Assembly (NCBI GenBank): GCA_036172665.1
Contig: CM069880.1
Coordinates: forward strand, 4,590,501 to 4,654,500
Length of the DNA stretch: 64,000 nt
Direction: 5' to 3'
Source of the DNA: Prosopocoilus inquinatus
Taxonomy: Eukaryota; Arthropoda; Insecta; Coleoptera; Lucanidae
Below the pieces are notes generated by a model that saw only the letters and a program-made list of their open reading frames with translations, was not told the origin of the DNA and ran no database searches. A program made the position numbers and the translations under genes. Positions 10,441-24,700 of the stretch are shown here, in pieces (position 1 is the stretch's first letter; the number at the start of each line of letters is the position of its first letter).

Positions 10441-12823
10441 CAACGGACTCCAGTAACTCTGATGTGAGATACGAAGTTCTCGCACTCAGCAGATGCTGGA
10501 AATAGTTTTGAACGAAATATCACGTATTAGCGTTGTTCCTGTGATGTATCTAATCGATCCTTACTTATCTATTATGTTATTTGACGTTACGATGGACTCC
10601 AGTAACACTGAAGTGAGATGCGAAATTTTCTGACGCAGCGGAAGCTGGAAATAGTTTTGAACGAAATAACACGTATTGGCATTGTTCCTGTGATGTATCT
10701 AATCGATCCTTACTTACTTATCATGTTATTTGACGATACGATGGACTCCAGCAACTCTGATGTGAGATACGAAGTTTTTGGACGCAGCGTAAGCTGGAAA
10801 TAGTTTTGAACGAAACAGGACGTATTAGCGTTTTTCCTGTGATGTATCTAATCGATCCTTACTTATCTAATATGTTATTTGACGTTTCAACGGACTCCAG
10901 TAACTCTGATGTGAGATACGAAGTTCTGGCACTCAGCAGAAGCTGGAAATAGTTTTGAACGAAAGAACACGTATTAGCATTGTTCCTGTGTTGTATCTAA
11001 TCGATCCTTGCTTATCTATCACGTTATTTGACGTTACGATGGACTCCAGTAACTCTGATGTGAGAAACGAAGTTCTCGGACGCAGCGGAAGCTGGAAATA
11101 GTTTTGAACGAAATAGCACGTATTAGCGTTGTTCCTGTGAGCTATCTAATCGATCCTTACTTATCTAATATGTTATTTGACGTTTCAACGAACTCCAGTA
11201 ACTCTGATGTGAGATACGAAGTTCTCGCACTCAGCAGAAGCTGGAAATAGTTTTGAACGAAATAGCACGTATTAGCGTTGTTCCTGTGATGTATCTAATC
11301 GATCCTTAGTTATCTATTATGTTATTTGACGTTACGATGGACTCCAGTAACACTGAAGTGAGATGCGAAATTTTCGGACGCAGCGGAAGCTGGAAATAGT
11401 TTTGAACGAAATAACACGTATTGGCATTGTTCCTGTGATGTATCTAATCGATCCTTACTTGCCTATCATGTTATTTGACGTTACGATGGACTCCAGCAAC
11501 TCTGATGTGAGATACGAAGTTTTTGGACGCAGCGGAAGCTTGAAATAGTTTTGAACGAAACAACACGTATTAGCGTTTTTCCTGTGATGTATCTAATCGA
11601 TCCTTACTTATCTATGACGTTATTTGACGTTACGATGAACTCCAGTAACTCTGATGTGAGAAACGAAGTTTTCGGACGCAGCGGAAGCTGGAAATAGTTT
11701 TGAACGAAACAACACGTATTAGCATTGTTCCTGTGATGAATCTAATCGATCCTTACTTATCTATCATGTTATTTGAGGTTACGATGGACTCCAGTAATTC
11801 TGATGTGAGAAACGAAGTTTTCGGACGCAGCGGAAGCTGGAAATAGTTTTGAACGAAATAGCACGTATTAGCGTTGTTCCTGTGATGTATCTAATCGATC
11901 CTTACTTATCTATCATGTTATTTGACGTTACGATGGACTCCAGCAACTCTGATGTGTGATGCGAAATTTTCGGACGCAGCGGAAACTGGAAATAGTTTTG
12001 AACGAAATAACACGTATTAGCGTTGTTCCTGTGATGTATCTAATCGATCCTTACTTATCTAATATGTTATTTGACGTTTCAACGGACTCCAGTAACTATG
12101 ATGTGAGATACGAAGTTCTCGCACTCAGCAGAAGCTGGAAATAGTCTTGAACGAAACAACACGTATTAGCATTGTTCCTGTGATGAATCTAATCGATCCT
12201 TACTTATCTATCATGTTATTTGACGTTACGATGGACTCCAGTATCTCTGATGTGAGATTCGAAGTTTTCGGACGCAGCGAAAGCTGGAAATAGTTTTGAA
12301 CGAAACAACACGTATTAGCGTTATTCCTGTGATGTATCTAATCGATCCTTACTTATCTATTACGTTACTTGAAGTTACGATGGACTCCAGTAACTCTGAT
12401 GTGATAAACGAAGTTTTCAGACGCAGCGGAAGCTGGAAATAGTTTTGAAGGAAATAACACGTATTAACGTCGTTCCTGTGATGTATCTAATCGATCCTTA
12501 CTTATCTAATATGTTATTTGACGTTTCAACGGACTCCAGTAACTCTGATGTGAGATACGAAGTTCTGGCACTCAGCAGAAGCTGGAAATAGTTTTGAGCG
12601 AAAGAACACGTATTAGCATTGTTCCTGTGTTGTATCTAATCCATCCTTGCTTATCTATCACGTTATTTGACGTTACGATGGACTCCAGTAACTCTGATGT
12701 GAGAAACGAAGTTCTCGGACGCAGCGGAAGCTGGAAATAGTTTTGAACGAAATAGCACGTATTAGCGTTGTTCCTGTGATCTATCTAATCGATCCTTATT
12801 TATCTAATATGTTATTTGACGTT
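10440..12823 (+). repeat. 16-mer higher-order repeat, copy 1
   Basis: The CAGCAGATGCTGG marker at 10489 recurs 2384 bp (16 monomers) later at 12873, and the match runs on through TTTTCTGACGCAG and the CTGGCACTCAG monomer. The offset then falls to 2235 bp (15 monomers) around 11.3 kb and to 1937 bp (13 monomers) from about 11.94 kb. Copy 2 has therefore lost, or copy 1 gained, monomers in two steps. Type A dominates here, with CACTGAAGTGAGATGCG, GAGAAACGAAG and TATTACGTTA sub-variants. Confidence 0.8.
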
Positions 12824-14807
12824 TCAACGAACTCCAGTAACTCTGATGTGAGATACGAAGTTCTCGCACTCAGCAGATGCTGGAAATAGTTTTGAACGAA
12901 ATATCACGTATTAGCGTTGTTCCTGTGATGTATCTAATCGATCCTTACTTATCTATTATGTTATTTGACGTTACGATGGACTCCAGTAACACTGAAGTGA
13001 GATGCGAAATTTTCTGACGCAGCGGAAGCTGGAAATAGTTTTGAACGAAATAACACGTATTGGCATTGTTCCTGTGATGTATCTAATCGATCCTTACTTA
13101 CTTATCATGTTATTTGACGATACGATGGACTCCAGCATCTCTGATGTGAGATACGAAGTTTTTGGACGCAGCGTAAGCTGGAAATAGTTTTGAACGAAAC
13201 AGGACGTATTAGCGTTTTTCCTGTGATGTATCTAATCGATCCTTACTTATCTAATATGTTATTTGACGTTTCAACGGACTCCAGTAACTCTGATGTGAGA
13301 TACGAAGTTCTGGCACTCAGCAGAAGCTGGAAATAGTTTTGAACGAAAGAACACGTATTAGCATTGTTCCTGTGTTGTATCTAATCGATCCTTGCTTATC
13401 TATCATGTTATTTGACGTTACGATGGACTCCAGTAACTCTGATGTGAGAAACGAAGTTCTCGGACGCAGCGGAAGCTGGAAATAGTTTTGAACGAAATAG
13501 CACGTATTAGCGTTGTTCCTGTGATGTATCTAATCGATCCATAGTTATCTATTATGTTATTTGACGTTACGATGGACTCCAGTAACACTGAAGTGAGATG
13601 CGAAATTTTCGGAAGCAGCGGAAGCTGGAAATAGTTTTGAACGAAATAACACGTATTGGCATTGTTCCTGTGATGTATCTAATCGATCCTTACTTACTTA
13701 TCATGTTATTTGACGATACGATGGACTCCAGCAACTCTGATGTGAGATACGAAGATTTTGGACGCAGCGGAAGCTGGTAATAGTTTTGAACGAAACAACA
13801 CGTATTAGCGTTATTCCTGTGGTGTACCTAATCGATCCTTACTTATCTATCATGTTATTTGAAGTTACGATGGACTCCAGTAACTCTGATGTGTGATGCG
13901 AAATTTTCGGACGCAGCGGAAGCTGGAAATAGTTTTGAACGAAATAACACGTATTAGCGTTGTTCCTGTGATGTATCTAATCGATCCTTACTTATCTAAT
14001 ATGTTATTTGACGTTTCAACGGACTCCAGTAACTATGATGTGAGATACGAAGTTCTCGCACTCAGCAGAAGCTGGAAATAGTCTTGAACGAAACAACACG
14101 TATTAGCATTGTTCCTGTGATGAATCTAATCGATCCTTACTTATCTATCATGTTATTTGACGTTACGATGGACTCCAGTAACTCTGATGTGAGATACGAA
14201 GTTTTCGGACGCAGCGAAAGCTGGAAATAGTTTTGAACGAAACAACACGTATTAGCGTTATTCCTGTGATGTATCTAATCGATCCTTACTTATCTATTAC
14301 ATTATTTGACGTTACGATGGACTCCAGTAACTCTGATGTGATAAACGAAGTTTTCAGACGCAGCGGAAGCTGGAAATAGTTTTGAAGGAAATAACACGTA
14401 TTAACGTCGTTCCTGTGATGTATCTAATCGATCCTTACTTATCTAATATGTTATTTGACGTTTCAACGGACTCCAGTAACTCTGATGTGAGATACGAAGT
14501 TCTGGCACTCAGCAGAAGCTGGAAATAGTTTTGAACGAAAGAACACGTATTAGCATTGTTCCTGTGTTGTATCTAATCGATCCTTGCTTATCTATCACGT
14601 TATTTAACGTTACGATGGACTCCAGTAACTCTGATGTGAGAAACGAAGTTCTCGGACGCAGCGGAAGCTGGAAATAGTTTTGAACGAAATAGCACGTATT
14701 AGCGTTGTTCCTGTGATCTATCTAATAGATCCTTACTTATCTAATATGTTATTTGACGTTTCAACGAACTCCAGTAACTCTGATGTGAGATACGAAGTTC
14801 TCGCACT
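12824..14807 (+). repeat. 16-mer-derived repeat, copy 2 (about 13 monomers)
   Basis: This copy aligns to copy 1 (10440-12823) with offsets of 16, then 15, then 13 monomers. Its part 12961-14635 is base-for-base the same as 1-1675. Marker monomers include GTGATAAACGAAG with TTTTCAGACGCAG (near 14338, partner near 12401) and CAACGAACTCC near 14763 (partner near 12826). Confidence 0.82.
12961..14635 (+). repeat. Right copy of the exact 1675-bp duplication
   Basis: Identical to 1-1675. The match stops at 14636, where this copy reads GATGTGAG then GAAACGAAGTTCTCGG, while the left copy continues with TTTGAGATACGAAGTTTACGG. Because neighbouring HOR copies in the window differ at several positions per kilobase while this pair differs at none, the pair is either very recent, recently converted, or an assembly duplication. 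Confidence 0.95.
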
Positions 14808-15116
14808 CAGCAGAAGCTGGAAATAGTTTTGAACGAAATAGCACGTATTAGCGTTGTTCCTGTGAAGTATCTAATCGATCCTTACTTATCTATTATGTTA
14901 TTTGACGTTACGATGGACTCCAGTAACACTGAAGTGAAATGCGAAATTTTCGGACGCAGCGGAAGCTGGAAATAGTTTTGAGCGAAATAACACGTATTGG
15001 CATTGTTCCTGTGATGTATCTAATCGATCCTTACTTACTTATCATGTTATTTGACGATACGATGGACTCCAGCAACTCTGATGTGAGATACGAAGTTTTT
15101 GGACGCAGCGGAAGCT

Positions 15117-15267
15117 GGAAATAGTTTTGAACGAAACAACACGTATTAGCGTTATTTTCCTGTGGTGTATCTAATCGATCCTTACTTATCTATCATGTTA
15201 TTTGACGTTACGATGGACCCCAGTAATTCTGATGTGAGAAACGAAGTTTTCGGACGCAGCGGAAGCT
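15117..15267 (+). repeat. Long monomer, 151 bp (2-bp insertion)
   Basis: This unit reads GCGTTATTTTCCTGTGG near 15150-15166 where relatives have GCGTTATTCCTGTG, a gain of two T. The GGAAATAG spacing is 151 bp. The insertion lengthens a short T run, consistent with slippage, though a long-read homopolymer error cannot be excluded. Confidence 0.93.
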
Positions 15268-18200
15268 GGAAATAGTTTTGAACGAAATAGCACCTCTTAG
15301 CGTTGTTCCTGTGATGTATCTAATCGATCCTTACTTATCTAATATGTTAATTGACGTTCCAACGGACTCCAGTAACTCTGATGTGAGATACGAAGTTCTC
15401 GCACTCAGCAGAAGCTGGAAATAGTTTTGAACGAAACAACTCGTATTATCATTGTTCCTGTGATGTATCTAATCGATCCTTACGTATCTATCATGTTATT
15501 TGACGTTACGATGGACTCCAGTAACTCTGATGTGAGATACGAAGTTTTCGGAAGCAGCGGAAGCTGGAAATAGTTTTGAACGAAATAACACGTATTAGCG
15601 TTGTTCCTGTGATGTATCTAATCGATCCTTACTTATCTAATATGTTATTTGACGTTTCAACCGATTCCAGTAACTCTGATGTGAGATACGAAGTTCTCGC
15701 ACTCAGCAGAAGCTGGAAATATTTTTTAACGAAACAACACGTATTAGCATTGTTCCTGTGATGTATCTAATCAATCCTTATTTATCTATCATGTTATTTG
15801 ACGTTACGATGGACTCCAGTAACTCTGATGTGAGATACGAAGTTTTCGGACGCAGCAGAAGCTGGAAATAGTTTTGAAAGAAACAACACGTATTAGCATT
15901 GTTCCTGTGATGTATCTAATCGATCCTTATGTATCTATCATGTTATTTGACGTTACGATGGACTCCAGTAACTCTGATGTGAGATACGAAGTTTTCGGAA
16001 GCAGCGGAAGCTGGAAATAGTTTTGAACCAAATAACACGTATTGGCGTTGTTCCTGTGATATATCTAATCGACCCTTACTTATCTAACATGTTGTTTGAC
16101 GTTTCAACGGACTCCAGTAACTCTGATGTGAGATTCGAAGTTCTCGCACTCAGCTGAAGCTGGAAATAGTTTTGAACGAAACAACACGTATTAGCTTTGT
16201 TCCTGTGATGTATCTAATCGATCCTTACATATCTATCATGTTATTTGACGTTACGATGGACTCCAGTAACTCTGATCTGAGATTCGAAGTTTTCGGACCC
16301 AGCGGAAGCTGGAAATAGTTTTGAACGAAATAACACGTGTTAGCGTTGTTCCTGTGATGTATCTAATCGATCCTTACTTATCTAATATGTTAATTGACGT
16401 TCCAACGGACTCCAGTAACTCTGATGTGAGATACGAAATTCTCGCACTCAGCAGAAGCTGGAAATAGTTTTGAACGAAACAACACGTATTAGCATTGTTC
16501 CTGTGATGTATCTAATCGATCCTTACTTATATAATATGTTATTTGACGTTTCAATGGACTCCAGTAACTCTGATGTGAGATACGAAGTTCTCGCACTCAG
16601 CAGAAGCTGGAAATAGTTTTGAACGACACCACACGTATTAGCATTGTTCCTGTGATGTATCTAATCGATCCTTACTTATCTATCATGTTATTTGAAGTTA
16701 CGATGGACTCCAGTAACTCTGATGTGAGATGCGAAGTTTTCGGACGCAGCGGAAGCTGGAAATAGTTTTGAACGAAATAACACGTATTAGCGTTGTTCCT
16801 GTGATGTATCTAATCGTTCCTTACTTATCTAATATGTTAATTGACGTTCCAACGGACTCCAGTAACTCTGATGTGAGATACGAAGTTCTCGCACTCAGCA
16901 GAAGCTGGAATTAGTTTTGAACGAAACAATACGTATTAGCGTTGTTCCTGTGATGTATCTAATCGATCCTTACTAATCTATCATGTTATTTGACGTTACG
17001 ATTTACTCCAGTAACTCTGATGTGAGATACGAAGTTTTCGGACGCAGCGGAAGCTGGAAATAGTTTTGAACGAAATAACACGTATTAGCGTTGTTCCTGT
17101 GATGTATCTAATCGATCCTTACTTATCTAATATGTTATGTGACGTTTCAAAGGACTCCAGTAACTCTGAAGTGAGATACGAAGTTCTCGCACTCAGCAGA
17201 AGCTGGAAATAGTTTTGAAAGAAACAACACGTATTAGCATTGTTCCTGTGATGTATCTAATCGATCCTTACATATCTATCATGTTATTTGACGTTACGAT
17301 AGACTCCAGTAACTCTGATGTGAGATACGAAGTTTTCGGACGCAGCGGAAGCTGGAAATAGTTTTGAACGAAACAACACGTATTAGCATTGTTCCTGTGA
17401 TGTATCTAATCGATCCTTACTTATCTATCATGTTATTTGACGTTACGATGGACTCCAGTAACTCTGATGTGAGATACGAAGTTTTCGGACGCAGCGAAAG
17501 CAGGAAATAGTTTTGAACGAAACAACACGTATTAGCGTTGTTCCTGTGATGTATCTAATCGATCCTTACTTATCTAATATGTTATTTGACGTTTCAACGG
17601 ACTCCAGTAACTCTGATGTGAGATACGAAGTTCTCGCACTCAGCAGAAGCTGGAAATAGTTTTGAACGAAACAACACGTATTAGCATTGTTCCTGTGATG
17701 TATCTAATCGATCCTTACTAATCTATCATGTTATTTGACGTTACGATGGACTCCAGTAACTCTGATGTGAGATACGATGTTTTCGGACGCAGCGGAAGCT
17801 GGAAATAATTTTGAACGAAATAACACGTATTAGCGTTGTTCCTGTGACGTATCTAATCGATCCTTACTTATCTAATATGTTACTTGACGTTTCAACGGAC
17901 TCCAGTAACTCTGATCTGAGATACGAAGTTCTCGCACTCAGCAGAAGCTGGAAATAGTTTTGAACGAAAAAAAACGTATTAGCATTGTTCCTGTGATGTA
18001 TCTAATCGATCCTTACTTATCTATCATGTTATTTGACGTTGCGATGGACTCCAGTAACTCTGATGTGAGATACGAAGTTTTCGGACGCAGCGGAAGCTGG
18101 AAATAGTTTTGAACGAAACAACATGTATTAGCGTTATTAGTGTGATGTATCTAATCGATCCTTACTTATCTGTCATGTTATTTGACGTTACTATGGACTC

Positions 18201-18739
18201 CAGTAACTCTGATTTGAGATACGAAGTTTTCGGACGCAGCGGAAGCTGGAAATAGTTTTGAACGAAATAACACGTATTAGCGTTGTTCCTGTGATGTATC
18301 TAATCGATCCTTACTTATCTATTACGTTATTTGACGTTACGATGGACTCCAGTAACTCTGATGTGATAAACGAAGTTTTCAGACGCAGCGGAAGCTGGAA
18401 ATAGTTTTGAAGGAAATAACACCTATTAACGTCGTTCCTGTGATGTATCTAATCGATCCTTACTTATCTAATATGTTATTTGACGTTTCAACGGACTCCA
18501 GTAACTCTGATGTGAGATACGAAGTTCTGGCACTCAGCAGAAGCTGGAAATAGTTTTGAACGAAAGAACACGTATTAGCGTTGTTCCTGTGATGTATCTA
18601 GTCGATCCTTACTTATCTAATATGTTATTTGACGTTTCAACGTACTCCAGAAACTCTGATGTGAGATACGAAGTTCTCGCACTCAGCAGAAGCTGGAAAT
18701 AGTTTTGAACGAAACAACACGTATTAGCATTGTTCCTGT
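15268..18739 (+). repeat. Less-ordered satellite segment related to 33-38 kb
   Basis: I find no internal HOR repeat here, but single monomers match distant ones. Examples are CAACCGATTCC followed by TATTTTTTAACG (15.66-15.73 kb, also 33.1, 34.1 and 37.4 kb), and a GATATATCTAATCGA / AACATGTTGTTTG / CAGCTGAAGC run at 16.06-16.16 kb. The CAGCTGAAG marker is at 16151 and 34776, exactly 125 monomers apart. Private changes are frequent (ATCGTTCC, ATCAATCC, CGATTTACTCC, GCTGGAATTAG), so this looks like an older part of the array. Confidence 0.7.
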
Positions 18740-21700
18740 GATGTATCTAATCGATCCTTACTTATCTAATATGTTATTAGACGTTTCAACGGACTCCAGT
18801 AACTCTGATGTGAGATACGAAGTTCTCGCACTCAGCAGAAGCTGGAAATAGTTTTGAACGAAACAACACGTATTAGCATTGTTCCTGTGATGTATCTAAT
18901 CGATCCTTACTTATCTATCATGTTATTTGACGTTACGATGGACTCCAGTAACTTTGATGTAAGATACGAAGTTTTCGGACGCAGCGGAAGCTGGAAATAG
19001 TCTTGAACGAAATAACACGCATTAGCGTTGTTCCTGTGATGTATCTAATCGATCCTTACTTATCTAATATGTTATTTGACGTTTCAACGGACTCCAGTAA
19101 CTCTGATGTGAGATACGAAGTTCTCGCACTCAGCAGAAGCTGGAAATAGTTTTGAACGAAACAACACGAATTAGCATTGTTCCTGTGATGTATCTAATCG
19201 ATCCTTACTTATCTGTCATGTTATTTGACGTTACGATGGACTCCAGTAACTCTGATGTGAGATGCGAAGTTTTCGGACGCAGCGGAAGCTGGAAATAGTT
19301 TTGAACGAAATAACACGTATTAGCGTTGTTCCTGTGATGTATCTAATCGATCCTTACTTATCTAATATGTTAATTGACGTTCCAACGGACTCCAGTAACT
19401 CTGGTGTGAGATACGAAGTTCTAGCACTCAGCAGAAGCTGGAAATAGTTTTGAACGAAACAATACGTATTAGCGTTGTTCCTGTGATGTATCTAATCGAT
19501 CCCTACTAATCTATCATTTTATTTGACGTTACGATGGACTCCAGTAACTCTGATGTGAGATACGAAGTTTTCGGACGCAGCGGAAGCTGGAAATAGTTTT
19601 GAACAAAATAACACGTATTAGCGTTGTTCCTGTGATGTATCTAATCGATCCTTACTTATCTATCATGTTATTTGACGTTACGATGGACTCCAGTAACTTT
19701 GATGTGAGATATGAAGTTTTCGGACGCAGCGGAAGCTGGAAATAGTTTTGAACGAAACAACACTTATTAGCATTGTTCCTGTGATGTATCTAATCGATCC
19801 TTACTAATCTATCATGTTATTTGACGTTACGATGGACTCCAGTAACTCTGATGTGAGATACGAAGTTTTCGGACGCAGCGGAAGCTGGAAATAGTTTTGA
19901 ACGAAACAACATGTATTAGCGTTATTCCTGTGATGTATCTAATCGATCCTTACTTATCTGTCATGTTATTTGACGTTACTATGGACTCCAGTAACTCTGA
20001 TTTGAGATACGAAGTTTTCGGACCCAGCGGAAGCTGGAAATAGTTTTGAACGAAACAATACGTATTAGCGTTATTCCTGTGATGTACGAAATCGATCCTC
20101 ACTTATCTATTACGTTATTTGACGTTACGATGGACTCCAGTAACTCTGATGTGATATACGAAGTTTTCGGACGCACCGGAAGCTGGAAATAGTTTTGAAG
20201 GAAATAACACGTTTTATCGTTGTTTCTGTGATGTATCTAATCGATCCTTACTTATCTAATATGTTATTTGACGTTTCAACGGACTCCAGTAACTCTGATG
20301 TGAGATACGAAGTTCTCGCACTCATCAGAAGCTGGAAATAGTTTTGAACGAAACAACACGTATTAGCATTGTTCCTGTGATGTATCTAATCGATCCTTAC
20401 TTATCTAATATGTTATTTGACGTTTCAACGGACTCCAGTAACTCTGATGTGAGATACGAAGTTCTCGCACTCAGCAGAAGCTGGAAATAGTTTTGAACGA
20501 AACAACACGTATTAGCATTGTTCCTGTGATGTATCTAATCGATCCTTACTTATCTGTCATGTTATTTGACGTTACGATGGACTCCAGTAACTCTGATGTG
20601 AGATACGAAGTTTTCGGACGCAGCGAAAGCTGGAAATAGTTTTGAACGAAACAACACGTATTAGCGTTATTCCTGTGATGTATCTAATCGATCCTTACTT
20701 ATCTATTACGTTATTTGACGTTACGATGGACTCCAGTAACTCTGATGTGATAAACGAAGTTTTCAGACGCAGCGGAAGCTGGAAATAGTTTTGAAGGAAA
20801 TAACACCTATTAACGTCGTTCCTGTGATGTATCTAATCGATCCTTACTTATCTAATATGTTATTTGACGTTTCAACGGACTCCAGTAACTCTGATGTGAG
20901 ATACGAAGTTCTGGCACTCAGCAGAAGCTGGAAATAGTTTTGAACGAAAGAACACGTATTAGCATTGTTCCTGTGTTGTATCTAATCGATCCTTGCTTAT
21001 CTATCATGTAATTTGACGTTACGATGGACTCCAGTAACTCTGATGTGAGAAACGAAGTTCTCGGACGCAGCGGAAGCTGGAAATAGTTTTGGACGAAATA
21101 GCACGTATTAGCGTTGTTCCTGTGATCTATCTAATCGATCCTTACTTATCTAATATGTTATTTGACGTTTCAACGAACTCCAGTAACTCTGATGTGAGAT
21201 ACGAAGTTCTCGCACTCAGCAGAAGCTGGAAATAGTTTTGAACGAAACAACACGTATTAGCATTGTTCCTGTGATGTATCTAATCGATCCTTACTTATCT
21301 AATATGTTATTTGACGTTTCAACGGACTCCAGTAACTCTGATGTGAGATACGAAGTTCTCGCACTCAGCAGAAGCTGGAAATAGTTTTGAACGAAACAAC
21401 ACGTATTAGCATTGTTCCTGTGATGTATCTAATCGATCCTTACTTATCTATCATGTTATTTGACGTTACGATGGACTCCAGTAACTTTGATGTGAGATAC
21501 GAAGTTTTCGGACGCAGCGGAAGCTGGAAATAGTTTTGAACGAAATAACACGCATTAGCGTTGTTCCTGTGATGTATCTAATCGATCCTTACATATCTAA
21601 TATGTTAATTGACGTTCCAACGGACTCCAGTAACTCTGATGTGAGATACGAAGTTCTCGAACTCAGCAGAAGCTGGAAATAGTTTTGAACGAAACAATAC

Positions 21701-24700
21701 GTATTAGCGTTGTTCCTGTGATGTATCTAATCGATCCTTACTAATCTATCATTTTATTTGACGTTACGATGGACTCCAGTAACTCTGATGTGAGATACGA
21801 AGTTTTCGGACGCAGCGGAAGCTGGAAATAGTTTTGAACAAAATAACACGTATTAGCGTTGTTCCTGTGATGTATCTAATCGATCCTTACTTATCTATCA
21901 TGTTATTTGACGTTACGATGGACTCCAGTAACTTTGATGTGAGATATGAAGTTTTCGGACGCAGCGGAAGCTGGAAATAGTTTTGAACGAAACAACACTT
22001 ATTAGCATTGTTCCTGTGATGTATCTAATCGATCCTTACTAATCTATCATGTTATTTGACGTTACGATGGACTCCAGTAACTCTGATGTGAGATACGAAG
22101 TTTTCGGACGCAGCGGAAGCTGGAAATAGTTTTGAACGAAACAACATGTATTAGCGTTATTCCTGTGATGTATCTAATCGATCCTTACTTATCTGTCATG
22201 TTATTTGACGTTACTATGGACTCCAGTAACTCTGATTTGAGATACGAAGTTTTCGGACCCAGCGGAAGCTGGAAATAGTTTTGAACGAAATAACAAGTAT
22301 TAGCGTTGTTCCTGTGATGTATCTAATCGATCCTTACTTATCTAATATGTTAATTGACGTTCCAACGGACTCCAGTATCTCTGATGTGAGATACGAAGTT
22401 CTCGCACTCAGCAGAAGCTGGAAATAGTTTTGAACGAAACAACACGTATTAGCGTTGTTCCTGTGATGTATCTAATCGATCCTTACTTATCTAATATGTT
22501 ATTTGACGTTTCAACGGACTCCAGTAACTCTGATGTGAGATACGAAGTTCTCGCACTCATCAGAAGCTGGAAATAGTTTTGAACGAAACAACACGTATTA
22601 GCATTGTTCCTGTGATGTATCTAATCGATCCTTACTTATCTAATATGTTATTTGACGTTTCAACGGACTCCAGTAACTCTGATGTGAGATACGAAGTTCT
22701 CGCACTCAGCAGAAGCTGGATATAGTTTTGAACGAAACAACACGTATTAGCATTGTTCCTGTGATGTATCTAATCGATCCTTACTTATCTAATATGTTAT
22801 TTGACGTTTCAACGGACTCCAGTAACTCTGATGTGAGATACGAAGTTCTCGCACTCAGCAGAAGCTGGAAATAGTTTTGAACGAAACAACACGTATTAGC
22901 ATTGTTCCTGTGATGTATCTAATCGATCCTTACTTATCTATCATGTTATTTGACGTTACGATGGACTCCAGTAACTTTGATGTGAGATACGAAGTTTTCG
23001 GACGCAGCGGAAGCTGGAAATAGTTTTGAACGAAATAACACGCATTAGCGTTGTTCCTGTGATGTATCTAATCGATCCTTACTTATCTAATATGTTATTT
23101 GACGTTTCAACGGACTCCAGTAACTCTGATGTGAGATACGAAGTTCTCGCACTCAGCAGAAGCTGGAAATAGTTTTGAACGAAACAACACGTATTAGCAT
23201 TGTTCCTGTGATGTATCTAATCGATCCTTACTTATCTGTCATGTTATTTGACGTTACGATGGACTCCAGTAACTCTGATGTGAGATGCGAAGTTTTCGGA
23301 CGCAGCGGAAGCTGGAAATAGTTTTGAACGAAATAACACGTATTAGCGTTGTTCCTGTGATGTATCTAATCGATCCTTACTTATCTAATATGTTAATTGA
23401 CGTTCCAACGGACTCCAGTAACTCTGATGTGAGATACGAAGTTCTCGCACTCAGCAGAAGCTGGAAATAGTTTTGAACGAAACAATACGTATTAGCGTTG
23501 TTCCTGTGATGTATCTAATCGATCCTTACTAATCTATCATTTTATTTGACGTTACGATGGACTCCAGTAACTTTGATGTGAGATATGAAGTTTTCGGACG
23601 CAGCGGAAGCTGGAAATAGTTTTGAACGAAACAACACTTATTAGCATTGTTCCTGTGATGTATCTAATCGATCCTTACTAATCTATCATGTTATTTGACG
23701 TTACGATGGACTCCAGTAACTCTGATGTGAGATACGAAGTTTTCGGACGCAGCGGAAGCTGGAAATAGTTTTGAACGAAACAACATGTATTAGCGTTATT
23801 CCTGTGATGTATCTAATCGATCCTTACTTATCTGTCATGTTATTTGACGTTACTATGGACTCCAGTATCTCTGATTTGAGATACGAAGTTTTCGGACCCA
23901 GCGGAAGCTGGAAATAGTTTTGAACGAAATAACACGTATTAGCGTTGTTCCTGTGATGTATCTAATCGATCCTTACTTATCTATCATGTTATTTGACGTT
24001 ACGATGGACTCCAGTAACTTTGATGTGAGATATGAAGTTTTCGGACGCAGCGGAAGCTGGAAATAGTTTTGAACGAAACAACACTTATTAGCATTGTTCC
24101 TGTGATGTATCTAATCGATCCTTACTAATCTATCATGTTATTTGACGTTACGATGGACTCCAGTAACTCTGATGTGAGATACGAAGTTTTCGGACGCAGC
24201 GGAAGCTGGAAATAGTTTTGAACGAAACAACATGTATTAGCGTTATTCCTGTGATGTATCTAATCGATCCTTACTTATCTGTCATGTTATTTGACGTTAC
24301 TATGGACTCCAGTAACTCTGATTTGAGATACGAAGTTTTCGGACCCAGCGGAAGCTGGAAATAGTTTTGAACGAAATAACAAGTATTAGCGTTGTTCCTG
24401 TGATGTATCTAATCGATCCTTACTTATCTAATATGTTAATTGACGTTCCAACGGACTCCAGTATCTCTGATGTGAGATACGAAGTTCTCGCACTCAGCAG
24501 AAGCTGGAAATACTTTTGAACGAAACAACACGTATTAGCGTTGTTCCTGTGATGTATCTAATCGATCCTTACTTATCTAATATGTTATTTGACGTTTCAA
24601 CGGACTCCAGTAACTCTGATGTGAGATACGAAGTTCTCGCACTCATCAGAAGCTGGAAATAGTTTTGAACGAAACAAGACGTATTAGCATTGTTCCTGTG

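Noticed and set aside
15117..15267. T-run insertion as a biological marker
   Set aside because: Kept as a length-variant monomer, but not used as evidence of a functional change, because a 2-T gain in a T run could be a long-read error.
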